NCBI GenBank assembly: GCA_028280415.1
Contig: JANQLV010000051.1
Span: 62,001 to 126,000, forward strand
Source: Saprospiraceae bacterium
GTDB lineage: Bacteria; Bacteroidota; Bacteroidia; Chitinophagales; Saprospiraceae
Direction of reading: 5' to 3'
DNA length: 64,000 nucleotides
Made by a program: the position numbers and the translations under genes. Below the pieces are notes generated by a model that worked only from the letters and a program-made list of their open reading frames with translations, did no database searches and was not told the DNA's origin. This document shows, piece by piece, positions 6,394 to 13,395 of this stretch; the stretch's first letter is position 1; the number at the start of each line of letters is the position of its first letter.

Positions 6394-6465
6394 GCTAGTG
6401 TAGCTCAGAGACAGAGCAGGCGTCTGTTAAACGCCAGGTCGGGATTTCGAAATTCTCCGCTAGCG
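6394..6465 (+). tRNA. tRNA-Asn(GUU), first gene of unit D
   Basis: Acceptor GCTAGTG/CGCTAGC, perfect anticodon stem GGCGT/ACGCC with loop CTGTTAA, and G73 as expected for Asn. The T stem is weak next to the loop. Confidence 0.87.
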
Positions 6466-6470
6466 CAATA

Positions 6471-6545
6471 GGTCTTGAAGCATAATCGGTGATGCGCTGG
6501 TCTTGTAAGCCAGCTAACAGAGTTCGACTCTCTGCAGGACCTCCA
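6471..6545 (+). tRNA. tRNA-Thr(UGU) with encoded CCA, unit D
   Basis: Acceptor GGTCTTG/CAGGACC, anticodon stem CTGGT/GCCAG, loop CTTGTAA, perfect T stem CAGAG/CTCTG, U73 at 6542 and CCA at 6543-6545. It is a close relative of tRNA-Gly(UCC) in unit C, with a different anticodon and acceptor. Confidence 0.86.
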
Positions 6546-6552
6546 TACAACT

Positions 6553-6632
6553 TGGTGTGTAACCGGCGTGCCTGATACGCACGACTCAGGTAAGGGTTGA
6601 GAATACTGGTTCGAATCCAGTCACACCAACCA
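6553..6632 (+). tRNA. aberrant tRNA-Ile(GAU), D arm missing or displaced, unit D
   Basis: Acceptor TGGTGTG (6553-6559) pairs perfectly with 6622-6628; the T arm ACTGG/CCAGT is perfect; A73 then encoded CCA follow. A perfect 5-bp anticodon stem CGTGC/GCACG with loop CTGATAC (anticodon 6574-6576) begins only 7 nt after the acceptor, so there is no room for a D arm. About 21 nt between anticodon and T arms resemble a D arm (CTCA..TGAG). Total length is normal. An alternative fold with anticodon AAG fits less well. Confidence 0.62.
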
Positions 6633-6639
6633 TTTTGAA

Positions 6640-6712
6640 TCTCCGGTAGCTTAATTGGCAGAGCAGCGACCTTTTAAGTCGTGAGGTGTCGGATCGTGGC
6701 CGACTCGGAGAA
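6640..6712 (+). tRNA. tRNA-Lys(UUU), divergent T loop, unit D
   Basis: Acceptor TCTCCGG/TCGGAGA, D arm GCTT..GAGC, anticodon stem GCGAC/GTCGT with loop CTTTTAA, and A73. The T stem GTCGG/CCGAC is perfect but the loop is ATCGTGG, lacking the usual TTC start and A58. Confidence 0.83.
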
Positions 6713-6725
6713 CAAGCCATTAATT

Positions 6726-6798
6726 TCGCTCGTAGCTCAGTTGGTAGAGCATCCGGCTTTTAACCGGAGTAGCGCAGGTTCGAACCCTGCCGGGCGGA
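6726..6798 (+). tRNA. second tRNA-Lys(UUU), unit D
   Basis: Well-conserved cloverleaf: acceptor TCGCTCG/CGGGCGG (U1-G72), canonical D arm GCTCAGTTGGTAGAGC, perfect anticodon stem TCCGG/CCGGA with loop CTTTTAA, T stem GCAGG/CCTGC and A73. It is the only repeated anticodon in the array. Confidence 0.9.
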
Positions 6799-6862
6799 CA
6801 GTTTTCGTTTTGGTTATTTAATCCTTATGATTCGATGTTAAGTGCAAAAGGAAATCTAAAAA

Positions 6863-6936
6863 GGTGTCGTAGCTCAATTGGTCAGAGCGTCCCGTTGAAG
6901 CCGGGAAGGTCGAACGTTCGATTCGTTCCGTCACCA
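6863..6936 (+). tRNA. tRNA-Phe(GAA), unit D
   Basis: Acceptor GGTGTCG/CGTCACC with one U-U mismatch, canonical D arm, anticodon stem TCCCG/CGGGA with loop TTGAAGC, perfect T stem GAACG/CGTTC and A73. Confidence 0.88.
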
Positions 6937-6942
6937 CAAAAG

Positions 6943-7019
6943 CCGTCAGTATCTCCTCTGGCTTATATCCAGTTGAAAGAGTAATTGGTCACATGAAGGT
7001 TCAAGTCCTTCCTGACGGA
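6943..7019 (+). tRNA. aberrant tRNA-Ile(UAU), D arm missing or displaced, last gene of unit D
   Basis: Perfect acceptor CCGTCAG/CTGACGG, perfect T arm GAAGG/CCTTC and A73. The only plausible anticodon arm, CTGG/CCAG with loop CTTATAT (anticodon 6964-6966), starts 8 nt after the acceptor, leaving no D arm. About 22 nt separate it from the T arm. The layout and anticodon position match the Ile(GAU) gene. A UAU anticodon would read AUA without lysidine. Confidence 0.58.
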
Positions 7020-7041
7020 CAAGGTCCAAAAATCTTCTTTA

Positions 7042-7638
7042 TTAATTTAATGATTGCTGATACTTTTTAAATGCCGTTTTAAATCGACCGTAATATTTAG
7101 TATCGGTATTATTGGTGAAGAAGTGGATCTTCTTTGAAAAAATCCCCAGGCGACCACTCATAAATTCTCTCCAAAGCGTATTTTCCATCATGGTATATTC
7201 GTTCGGACTTTGGATAAAACATTTTGCAGTCTTAGCATCTTCCCGGATTTGTATAAAATTAATTTCATTTTTCAAATCAATAATAATAAACCCGTGATAC
7301 GAATAACTATCCGGGCTATCCGGTAATGGCCCTTGCTGTACATCGAAGAGCATCAAAAAATCTTTTGCGGACCGTTCGTGAAAAGAGGAAAATTTCTGAA
7401 TGCGCTTTTTTGCCCAATTTTCCTTTAATTCAAAATAATGCACTTCGCCTTCTTCTTCCTTTCCTCTCGCCTGTCGTTTTTCATATTCACCAATATGTTC
7501 TTTGCAGTAAGTTTCATCAATTCGATAAACGCAAAAGCCTAATTGATGTGCCGCATTTTTTAAGTTTTCCCAATCTGACTGATTTTGAAAAAAAGATAGA
7601 AAAGAAAAAAGAAGTGCTAACAGGAAGGACAATTTCAT
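7042..7638 (-). CDS. secreted protein of unknown function
   Basis: 198 residues with a hydrophobic N-terminal signal (LSFLLALLFSFLSFF), so probably periplasmic or exported. I do not recognise a family. The mature part is mixed charged sequence with two cysteines early on (C36, C45 region: FCVYRIDETYCKEH) and no internal membrane segment. The gene lies 16 nt downstream of mfd in the same direction and is probably co-transcribed with it. It converges with tRNA unit D (22-nt gap). Confidence 0.55.
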   Translation of the reverse strand: MKLSFLLALLFSFLSFFQNQSDWENLKNAAHQLGFCVYRIDETYCKEHIGEYEKRQARGKEEEGEVHYFELKENWAKKRIQKFSSFHERSAKDFLMLFDVQQGPLPDSPDSYSYHGFIIIDLKNEINFIQIREDAKTAKCFIQSPNEYTMMENTLWREFMSGRLGIFSKKIHFFTNNTDTKYYGRFKTAFKKYQQSLN

Positions 7639-7654
7639 ATACTGAAGTTTAGGT

Positions 7655-10600
7655 CTACAAAGCTTCCACTTTCCCTGTTATTATTTTCCGAACTTTAACT
7701 ATGAGTTCCTTTGCTTCTTTAAGATTTTTTACCCCTTCTTTGATCAGAATAAAATGGTTTGCTGTTTTTTTAAAGCTAAGTCCATATTGCAATCCCTGTG
7801 TAGCTACAAACTGAATGATACTATTGAAAAAATCCGTTTCGTAAAATGGGGACTGAGGATCACTTACAAAATAGCATCTCAATTTTTGTTTTTTCAAACT
7901 TAATCGTTCAAAACCCATAAGCTTGCAAATCCACCGGACACGTAATGCTTCGAAGAGTTCCTGAGTAGCCTTCGGGATTTTACCAAAGCGATCTCTTAGA
8001 TGATCGATAAATTTTTGTAGCTCTTCTTCGGTATCGATTTGATCAAGTTCCGTATAAAGATTGAGGCGTTCCTGAATAACATTAATATAATCATCCGGGA
8101 TCAGCATCTCCCGATCCGTTTCCACCTGAACATCCCGAACGTATTGCCGATCTTCTTTTTCCAGTTCCTCTTTGAACAAGTCTTTGAATTCGTTTTCTTT
8201 TAATTCCTGAATGGCTTCTTCCAGAATTTTCTGGTAGGTTTCATAACCAATATCTGTAATAAAACCACTTTGTTCGCCGCCCAGTAAATTTCCTGCTCCG
8301 CGAATATCCAGGTCTCTCATTGCAATATTGAATCCACTCCCCAGGTCAGAATATTCTTCCAAGGTCCGGAGTCGTTTACGAGCATCCGGAGTGAGTACCG
8401 AAAGTGGCGGACAGAATAAATAACAAAAAGCTCTTTTATTCGAACGCCCTACCCTGCCTCTTAACTGATGCAAATCGCTCATTCCAAACTGATGAGCATT
8501 ATTGATCATCATTGTATTCGCATTCGGTATATCCAGACCCGTCTCAATGATATTGGTACAAATCAAAACATCGTATCTGCGATCAATAAAATCCAGTAGG
8601 GTTTGCTCCAGTTTCTTGGCTTCCATCTGCCCATGCGCCATTGCAATATCAATATCGGGACACATCCGCTTAATCATCACGGTAATTTCCGGTAGGGTTT
8701 TTACCCGATTATGTACAAAGAAAATCTGTCCCCCCCGATTAATCTCGTAATAAATTGATTCTTTGATCACATCCTGATTAAAAATCCTGACCTCTGTATG
8801 GATCGGTTGCCGGTTAGGTGGCGGTGTCCGGATAATCGATAGATCCCGGGCAGCCATCAATGAGAATTGCAAAGTCCTCGGGATTGGCGTAGCGGTCAAA
8901 GTAAGGGTATCTACATTTACCTTTAAGCCGCGCAGTTTCTCCTTTGCCGCAACTCCAAACTTTTGTTCTTCATCAATGATCAAAAGCCCTAAATCCTTAA
9001 ACCCTACTTCTTTATTCAACAGGCCATGTGTTCCTATTATGATATCAATTTTCCCCTCTTTTAGCTTTTCAAAAATAATCCGTTTTTCTTTCGTCGATCT
9101 AAACCGATTAATATAATCGACATTGCAGCCAAACTCCTGTAAACGATCTCCAAAAGTTTTGTAATGCTGCAGAGCCAGAATCGTAGTAGGGACTAAAATT
9201 GCAACCTGTTTCCCACTCACAACAGCTTTGAAAGCTGCCCGCACTGCTACTTCCGTTTTTCCGAATCCGACATCCCCGCAAACCAGGCGATCCATCGGAT
9301 AAGCTTTTTGCATATCTGCTTTTACATCATTTGTAGCCTTGAGTTGATCCGGAGTATCTTCGTAAATAAACGAAGCCTCCAATTCATTCTGCAAATAACC
9401 ATCCTCTTTAAATGCAAATCCTTTCGAGGCTTTTCGCTTCGCATAAAGTTTGATTAGCTCCTGTGCAATATCCTTGACTTTTCGCTTGGTTTTGCGTTTG
9501 AGGGTTTTCCAGGCATCTGATCCCAGTTTATTTAGCTTGGGTGCTTTACCTTCTTTCCCAACGTATTTGGAAATCTTGTGCAAGGAATTAATACTGACGT
9601 AAAGGATATCATTGTTTTTATAAATCAAACGAACCGACTCCTGAATATGACCATTAATATCAATTTTTTCCAGGCCGGAATATCGTCCGATCCCATGATC
9701 GATATGTGTAACAAAATCTCCGGCTTGCAATTCCCGCAGCATCTTCATGTTAATCGCCATATCTTTGGTAAAGCCTCGCCTTAATCTGTAGCGATGAAAA
9801 CGCTCGAAGATTTGATGATCTGTATAACAAGCAATGCGAAGCTCCTGATCGACAAATCCCTGATGAATGGCCTTTTTGACGGGATGGAACTCTACCTTCG
9901 CATCCAAATCTTCAAAGATGGCATAAAAGCGTTCAATTTGCTTGGGGTTATCTGTAAAAATATAATTCGTCAAGCCTCCCTCGCTGTTCTCTTTCAGATT
10001 CTGAATAAGCAATTTGAAATTTTTGTTAAAACTCGGTTGTGGTTTACTTTCAAAATCTATTTCCAGATCAAAAGGAATCGGAAAGCTACTGTTTCTCGAA
10101 ATTATCGTAGTATGCTTTTCGATATCATTGATTATATCTTTTGGCAAAATAAAAGCACGTTCTTTCAGTACTTCTGCCAACTCTTCTTCTTCCTCAAAAT
10201 TTATCTTTTTTGCATAGTCTTCTACTTTTTCAAAACACAATTGAAGTTTGTCCAAAAGCATTTGAAAATCGCTAATCCAGATAATAGTATCTTCTGGGAT
10301 TACTTTAAAAATCGAAACTTTCTGATCCTGTGTGAACCTGGTATTGATGTTCGGGACAATAGAAACTTTGGCAATAGTTCTAATAGATAATTGAGTCGTC
10401 GGATCAAAAGTTCTGATACTTTCAACATCTTCATCAAAAAGTTCTATTCGATAAGGCCATTCATTTCCGTAAGAAAAAATATCTACAATTCCACCCCGGA
10501 TAGAAAACTGTCCGGGTTCAAAAACAAAGTCAACACGGGTAAACCCATATTCAATCAACATCTCCACCAAGAAGTCAACATCCACTTGTTCATCTTTTAT

Positions 10601-11044
10601 AATATCGATTCTGGTTTTACTCAACTCGCTGGGCGAAACCACCTTTTCGAAAAGTGCTTCGGGATAGCTTACTAAAATTTCTCCCGAAGTTGAAGAGCTC
10701 GTAATGCTATTGATCATTTCTGTTCGCTGAAGTACATTGCCTGTATTCAGCTCCCCAAACTCCATAGGCCGTTTGAAGGAATCGGGAAAGAATCCAATTG
10801 CTTTTTTAGAAAATAGATTCGCGATATTATTTTGGAGATAAGCGGCCTCTTCCTTGTCATTAGCAATCACTAAATGACTGCGTGGATCAGCGAGATAAGT
10901 TCCGGCCAGGACAAAGGCATCCTGCGCTCCGACCATTCCCCGCAATAGTAAACGAGCCGGAGTGTCCTGATTGAAGTATCCTACAATTTGCTGAGTCTTC
11001 GGATCATCCCGATAGAGACTCAGGACACGCTGCAAATTTTCCAC
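7655..11044 (-). CDS. mfd: transcription-repair coupling factor Mfd
   Basis: 1129 residues, normal family length. The order is as expected: UvrB-homology region at the N-terminus (residues about 20-330), RNA polymerase-interacting domain around 400-470 (LQAGDFVTHIDHGIGRYSGLE), RecG-like translocase with Walker A (CGDVGFGKTE) near residue 590, DEEQ Walker B, TATPIPRT, helicase motifs to GRVGRSNKRAFCYL, and the C-terminal TRCF domain. Mfd removes RNA polymerase stalled at lesions and recruits UvrA. All motifs visible are intact. Nothing suggests transfer. Confidence 0.97.
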   Translation of the reverse strand: MENLQRVLSLYRDDPKTQQIVGYFNQDTPARLLLRGMVGAQDAFVLAGTYLADPRSHLVIANDKEEAAYLQNNIANLFSKKAIGFFPDSFKRPMEFGELNTGNVLQRTEMINSITSSSTSGEILVSYPEALFEKVVSPSELSKTRIDIIKDEQVDVDFLVEMLIEYGFTRVDFVFEPGQFSIRGGIVDIFSYGNEWPYRIELFDEDVESIRTFDPTTQLSIRTIAKVSIVPNINTRFTQDQKVSIFKVIPEDTIIWISDFQMLLDKLQLCFEKVEDYAKKINFEEEEELAEVLKERAFILPKDIINDIEKHTTIISRNSSFPIPFDLEIDFESKPQPSFNKNFKLLIQNLKENSEGGLTNYIFTDNPKQIERFYAIFEDLDAKVEFHPVKKAIHQGFVDQELRIACYTDHQIFERFHRYRLRRGFTKDMAINMKMLRELQAGDFVTHIDHGIGRYSGLEKIDINGHIQESVRLIYKNNDILYVSINSLHKISKYVGKEGKAPKLNKLGSDAWKTLKRKTKRKVKDIAQELIKLYAKRKASKGFAFKEDGYLQNELEASFIYEDTPDQLKATNDVKADMQKAYPMDRLVCGDVGFGKTEVAVRAAFKAVVSGKQVAILVPTTILALQHYKTFGDRLQEFGCNVDYINRFRSTKEKRIIFEKLKEGKIDIIIGTHGLLNKEVGFKDLGLLIIDEEQKFGVAAKEKLRGLKVNVDTLTLTATPIPRTLQFSLMAARDLSIIRTPPPNRQPIHTEVRIFNQDVIKESIYYEINRGGQIFFVHNRVKTLPEITVMIKRMCPDIDIAMAHGQMEAKKLEQTLLDFIDRRYDVLICTNIIETGLDIPNANTMMINNAHQFGMSDLHQLRGRVGRSNKRAFCYLFCPPLSVLTPDARKRLRTLEEYSDLGSGFNIAMRDLDIRGAGNLLGGEQSGFITDIGYETYQKILEEAIQELKENEFKDLFKEELEKEDRQYVRDVQVETDREMLIPDDYINVIQERLNLYTELDQIDTEEELQKFIDHLRDRFGKIPKATQELFEALRVRWICKLMGFERLSLKKQKLRCYFVSDPQSPFYETDFFNSIIQFVATQGLQYGLSFKKTANHFILIKEGVKNLKEAKELIVKVRKIITGKVEAL

Positions 11045-11222
11045 GGTGCAAAGATAAGTTCTGTTTTAAAATGTATGATAATAAAATAGCGATGTAATTT
11101 TCTTTTTTTTAGTACGAAGTATTAAGTCTGAGAGGTATTAGCGGTAATTTGTAACTTCGCATTTGCTTGAGAAACTGCATAAAAATCATCAGAATAAAAA
11201 TTCAGCACCTCAAACTTAACAG

Positions 11223-11747
11223 ATGCCTATACTAAACGTTGAAATAAAAGCCCGTTGTATATTCCCTGAAAAAATACGTGCTCTCCTGGAATCCCGGCAA
11301 ACTCGCTTTTTGGGAATTGATCATCAGGTTGACCATTATTTCAGGGCCTCAAATGGTCGTTTAAAACTACGGGAAGGGAATATAGAAAATGCGCTTATCT
11401 ATTATCAGCGTGAAGATCAGGCAGGTCCCAAAACATCTCAGGTTGAGTTATATTATCCACAGAATGGAAATCAATTAAAGACTATCCTGGAAAGAGCTAT
11501 TGGCACTAAGGTAGTAGTCGATAAAAAGCGCGCCATTTATTTTATAGACAATGTAAAATTCCATCTCGATCAAGTAGAAGGCCTGGGCTCATTTGTAGAA
11601 ATAGAGGCAATCGACGAAAAAGGCACCATCGGGCTTGATACACTCTCCAAACAATGCCAATATTATTTGAATCTTTTTGAAATTAGCCCCGAGCATCTGC
11701 TTACCCAATCCTATAGTGATATGCTTCTAAATATTCATCCGAAATGA
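11223..11747 (+). CDS. CYTH-domain protein (CyaB/triphosphatase-like)
   Basis: 174 residues covering one CYTH domain: N-terminal NVEIKAR motif (the subfamily variant of ExExK), DHYFR and LKLREG strands, YYQRED, and acidic-basic alternation forming the triphosphate tunnel, then KFHLDQVEGLGSFVEIE near the end. Members hydrolyse inorganic or organic triphosphates or, in CyaB, make cAMP; the substrate here cannot be told. The stop codon overlaps the start of the GHMP kinase gene (ATGA at 11744), so the two are translationally coupled. Confidence 0.82.
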   Translation: MPILNVEIKARCIFPEKIRALLESRQTRFLGIDHQVDHYFRASNGRLKLREGNIENALIYYQREDQAGPKTSQVELYYPQNGNQLKTILERAIGTKVVVDKKRAIYFIDNVKFHLDQVEGLGSFVEIEAIDEKGTIGLDTLSKQCQYYLNLFEISPEHLLTQSYSDMLLNIHPK

Positions 11748-12640
11748 AGTTAAATCAGAAAAAATATTACGCGAAAGTTCTGCTATTCGGAGAGTATACT
11801 GTGCTCCAGGGTTCTGATGCACTGGCCATACCCTGTGATTTATTTCACGGGCGATGGGCTTTTGATGAAGAATGCGCCAAAACACAAAGCATTCTTTATG
11901 ATTTACACGAGTATTTACAACAACTTACTTTTGCTAATGCAGTATTCGATCAAGAACGCTTTAAAAGTGATCTTGATCAATTTTTATGTTTTGAGGCCAA
12001 TATTCCCATTGGCTACGGGGCAGGAAGTTCCGGGGCTGTTTGTGCCGCTATTTTTGATTTCTATTATGAAAAGGAAAATGCTTTGGCTATTGATGAATTG
12101 AAAAGTATCTTGGCAAGGATGGAAAATTTTTTCCACGGTTCCAGCTCGGGTTTAGACCCTCTGGTTTCCTACCTCAACGAAGCCATACTCCGGAAAGAAG
12201 GGAACCTGATCCGAGTCAATATTCCGGAAAACACGCAAGATTATCATTTATTCCTGCTCGATACAGAAGTACCAAGGCGAACAGCTCCATTTGTAGAAAT
12301 ATATATGAAAAAATTGCAAGCTGATGGTAAGTTTCAGAAGCTGATTAACACAGAGTTATCGTTTTACAACAATCAGGCTATTACTTTTATACAAGAGGGA
12401 AAACTTGGCAGTCTGTTTAACATTTTGGAAAAAATAAGCACTTTTCAATACCTACATTTCGAACCTATGATACTGAATGCCTGGAAGGGGTTATGGCTGG
12501 ACAGTTTAAAAAGTGATTTTTATAAGTTAAAACTCTGTGGCGCCGGAGGAGGTGGTTTTATTCTTGGAATGACCAAAGACTGGAATCGCCTGGAACATTT
12601 AATGACTGAAAAAAATAAAAACTTATATAAGATTTATTGA
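11744..12640 (+). CDS. GHMP kinase, mevalonate kinase-like
   Basis: 298 residues. GHMP motif 1 (LLFGEYTVLQG) lies near residue 12, the glycine-rich ATP loop (IPIGYGAGSSGAVCA) near 85-100, the active-site region FHGSSSGLDPLVSY near 130-140 and motif 3 (LCGAGGGGFILG) near the C-terminus. The family phosphorylates small alcohols with ATP; the combination of LFGEYTVL and GSSSGLDPL points to mevalonate kinase, the entry to isoprenoids by the mevalonate route used in parts of the Bacteroidota. Diphosphomevalonate-related roles are possible. It overlaps the CYTH gene by 4 bp and abuts the converging methyltransferase gene. Confidence 0.8.
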   Translation: MKLNQKKYYAKVLLFGEYTVLQGSDALAIPCDLFHGRWAFDEECAKTQSILYDLHEYLQQLTFANAVFDQERFKSDLDQFLCFEANIPIGYGAGSSGAVCAAIFDFYYEKENALAIDELKSILARMENFFHGSSSGLDPLVSYLNEAILRKEGNLIRVNIPENTQDYHLFLLDTEVPRRTAPFVEIYMKKLQADGKFQKLINTELSFYNNQAITFIQEGKLGSLFNILEKISTFQYLHFEPMILNAWKGLWLDSLKSDFYKLKLCGAGGGGFILGMTKDWNRLEHLMTEKNKNLYKIY

Positions 12641-13213
12641 TTAACGTTTTTCACTCACCAGTACAAAAGCCGGCGGGATATTGATTGGCACAAAATTCAC
12701 ATCTACATTTCCAAAAACCTTTTGATACAATTTTTTGGCTAACAGAGAATAGTGAACCTGGATAAATAATCCTCCTTTCTTTAAGAATTTTTCACACTCA
12801 CTGATAATATTCAAACCCAATTCATCCGGAAGGGAAACAAAAGGAATTGCCGAAATAACAGAGTCAATATGGTCAAAGCTGTTTTCTCTGAGATGTCTTT
12901 CCAGGTTTTCTGCAGAGTCTTCGACTACAATCAGTCGTTCATCATTAATCGCCCGAAGTCGTTTACAAAACTCCGGATTAACTTCAAAACTGAGCAGCTT
13001 TGCATCTGCTTTCATATTCTTAAGAATATGCTTGGTAATAACACCATCGCCTGCTCCTAATTCAACTATAAAGGTCGCTTCTTTATAATTTACATGTTTT
13101 ACCATGTTTTTACATAAAGACCTGGAGCTTCTAGTAATCGTTCCTGTTGTTCTAATGTTTTTAAGACTTTCCCGAAAAAAGTCCATATTTCCCATATTCG
13201 ACATAATTTCCAT
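12641..13213 (-). CDS. class I SAM methyltransferase, phospholipid N-methyltransferase-like (COG3963 type)
   Basis: 190 residues. The N-terminal FFRESLKNIRTTGTITRSS matches the conserved opening of phospholipid N-methyltransferase-like proteins, followed by SAM motif I (FIVELGAGDGVITKHIL), an acidic ribose-binding residue (LLSFEVNPEF) and SVISAIPFVSLP. Distant similarity to KsgA rRNA dimethylases is expected for this fold. No membrane segment is seen; such enzymes act at the membrane surface. Start alternatives a few codons apart (M1, M4, M7) exist. Its 3' end touches that of the GHMP kinase gene. Confidence 0.7.
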   Translation of the reverse strand: MEIMSNMGNMDFFRESLKNIRTTGTITRSSRSLCKNMVKHVNYKEATFIVELGAGDGVITKHILKNMKADAKLLSFEVNPEFCKRLRAINDERLIVVEDSAENLERHLRENSFDHIDSVISAIPFVSLPDELGLNIISECEKFLKKGGLFIQVHYSLLAKKLYQKVFGNVDVNFVPINIPPAFVLVSEKR

Positions 13214-13395
13214 TCATCGTGATACGCGAAGATGAGACTTTTTAAGTGGAATTCAAACTAAAAAGGATAGGAACTCTTGCGAACATAGAGAAAAGCACAG
13301 GAAAATCAGACCAATGTCTGATTTCAGTAATGCATGCCTGCAAAATTTAATTTTCCATTTTCAGATTTCGAACCTCTGAAACGATCGATTCTATA

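Noticed and set aside
6553-6632. Reading this tRNA as Leu(AAG) using the second hairpin
   Set aside because: It needs a 23-nt D arm and a 3-nt variable loop, and the sister gene at 6943-7019 cannot fold that way, whereas the Ile reading fits both.
2999-7019. Prophage or integrated plasmid carrying the tRNAs
   Set aside because: No integrase, capsid, replication or transfer gene and no flanking direct repeat is visible; the flanks are ordinary Bacteroidota genes.
9794-10390. 198-codon frame on the plus strand inside mfd
   Set aside because: It is antisense to a fully conserved gene and has no recognisable sequence.
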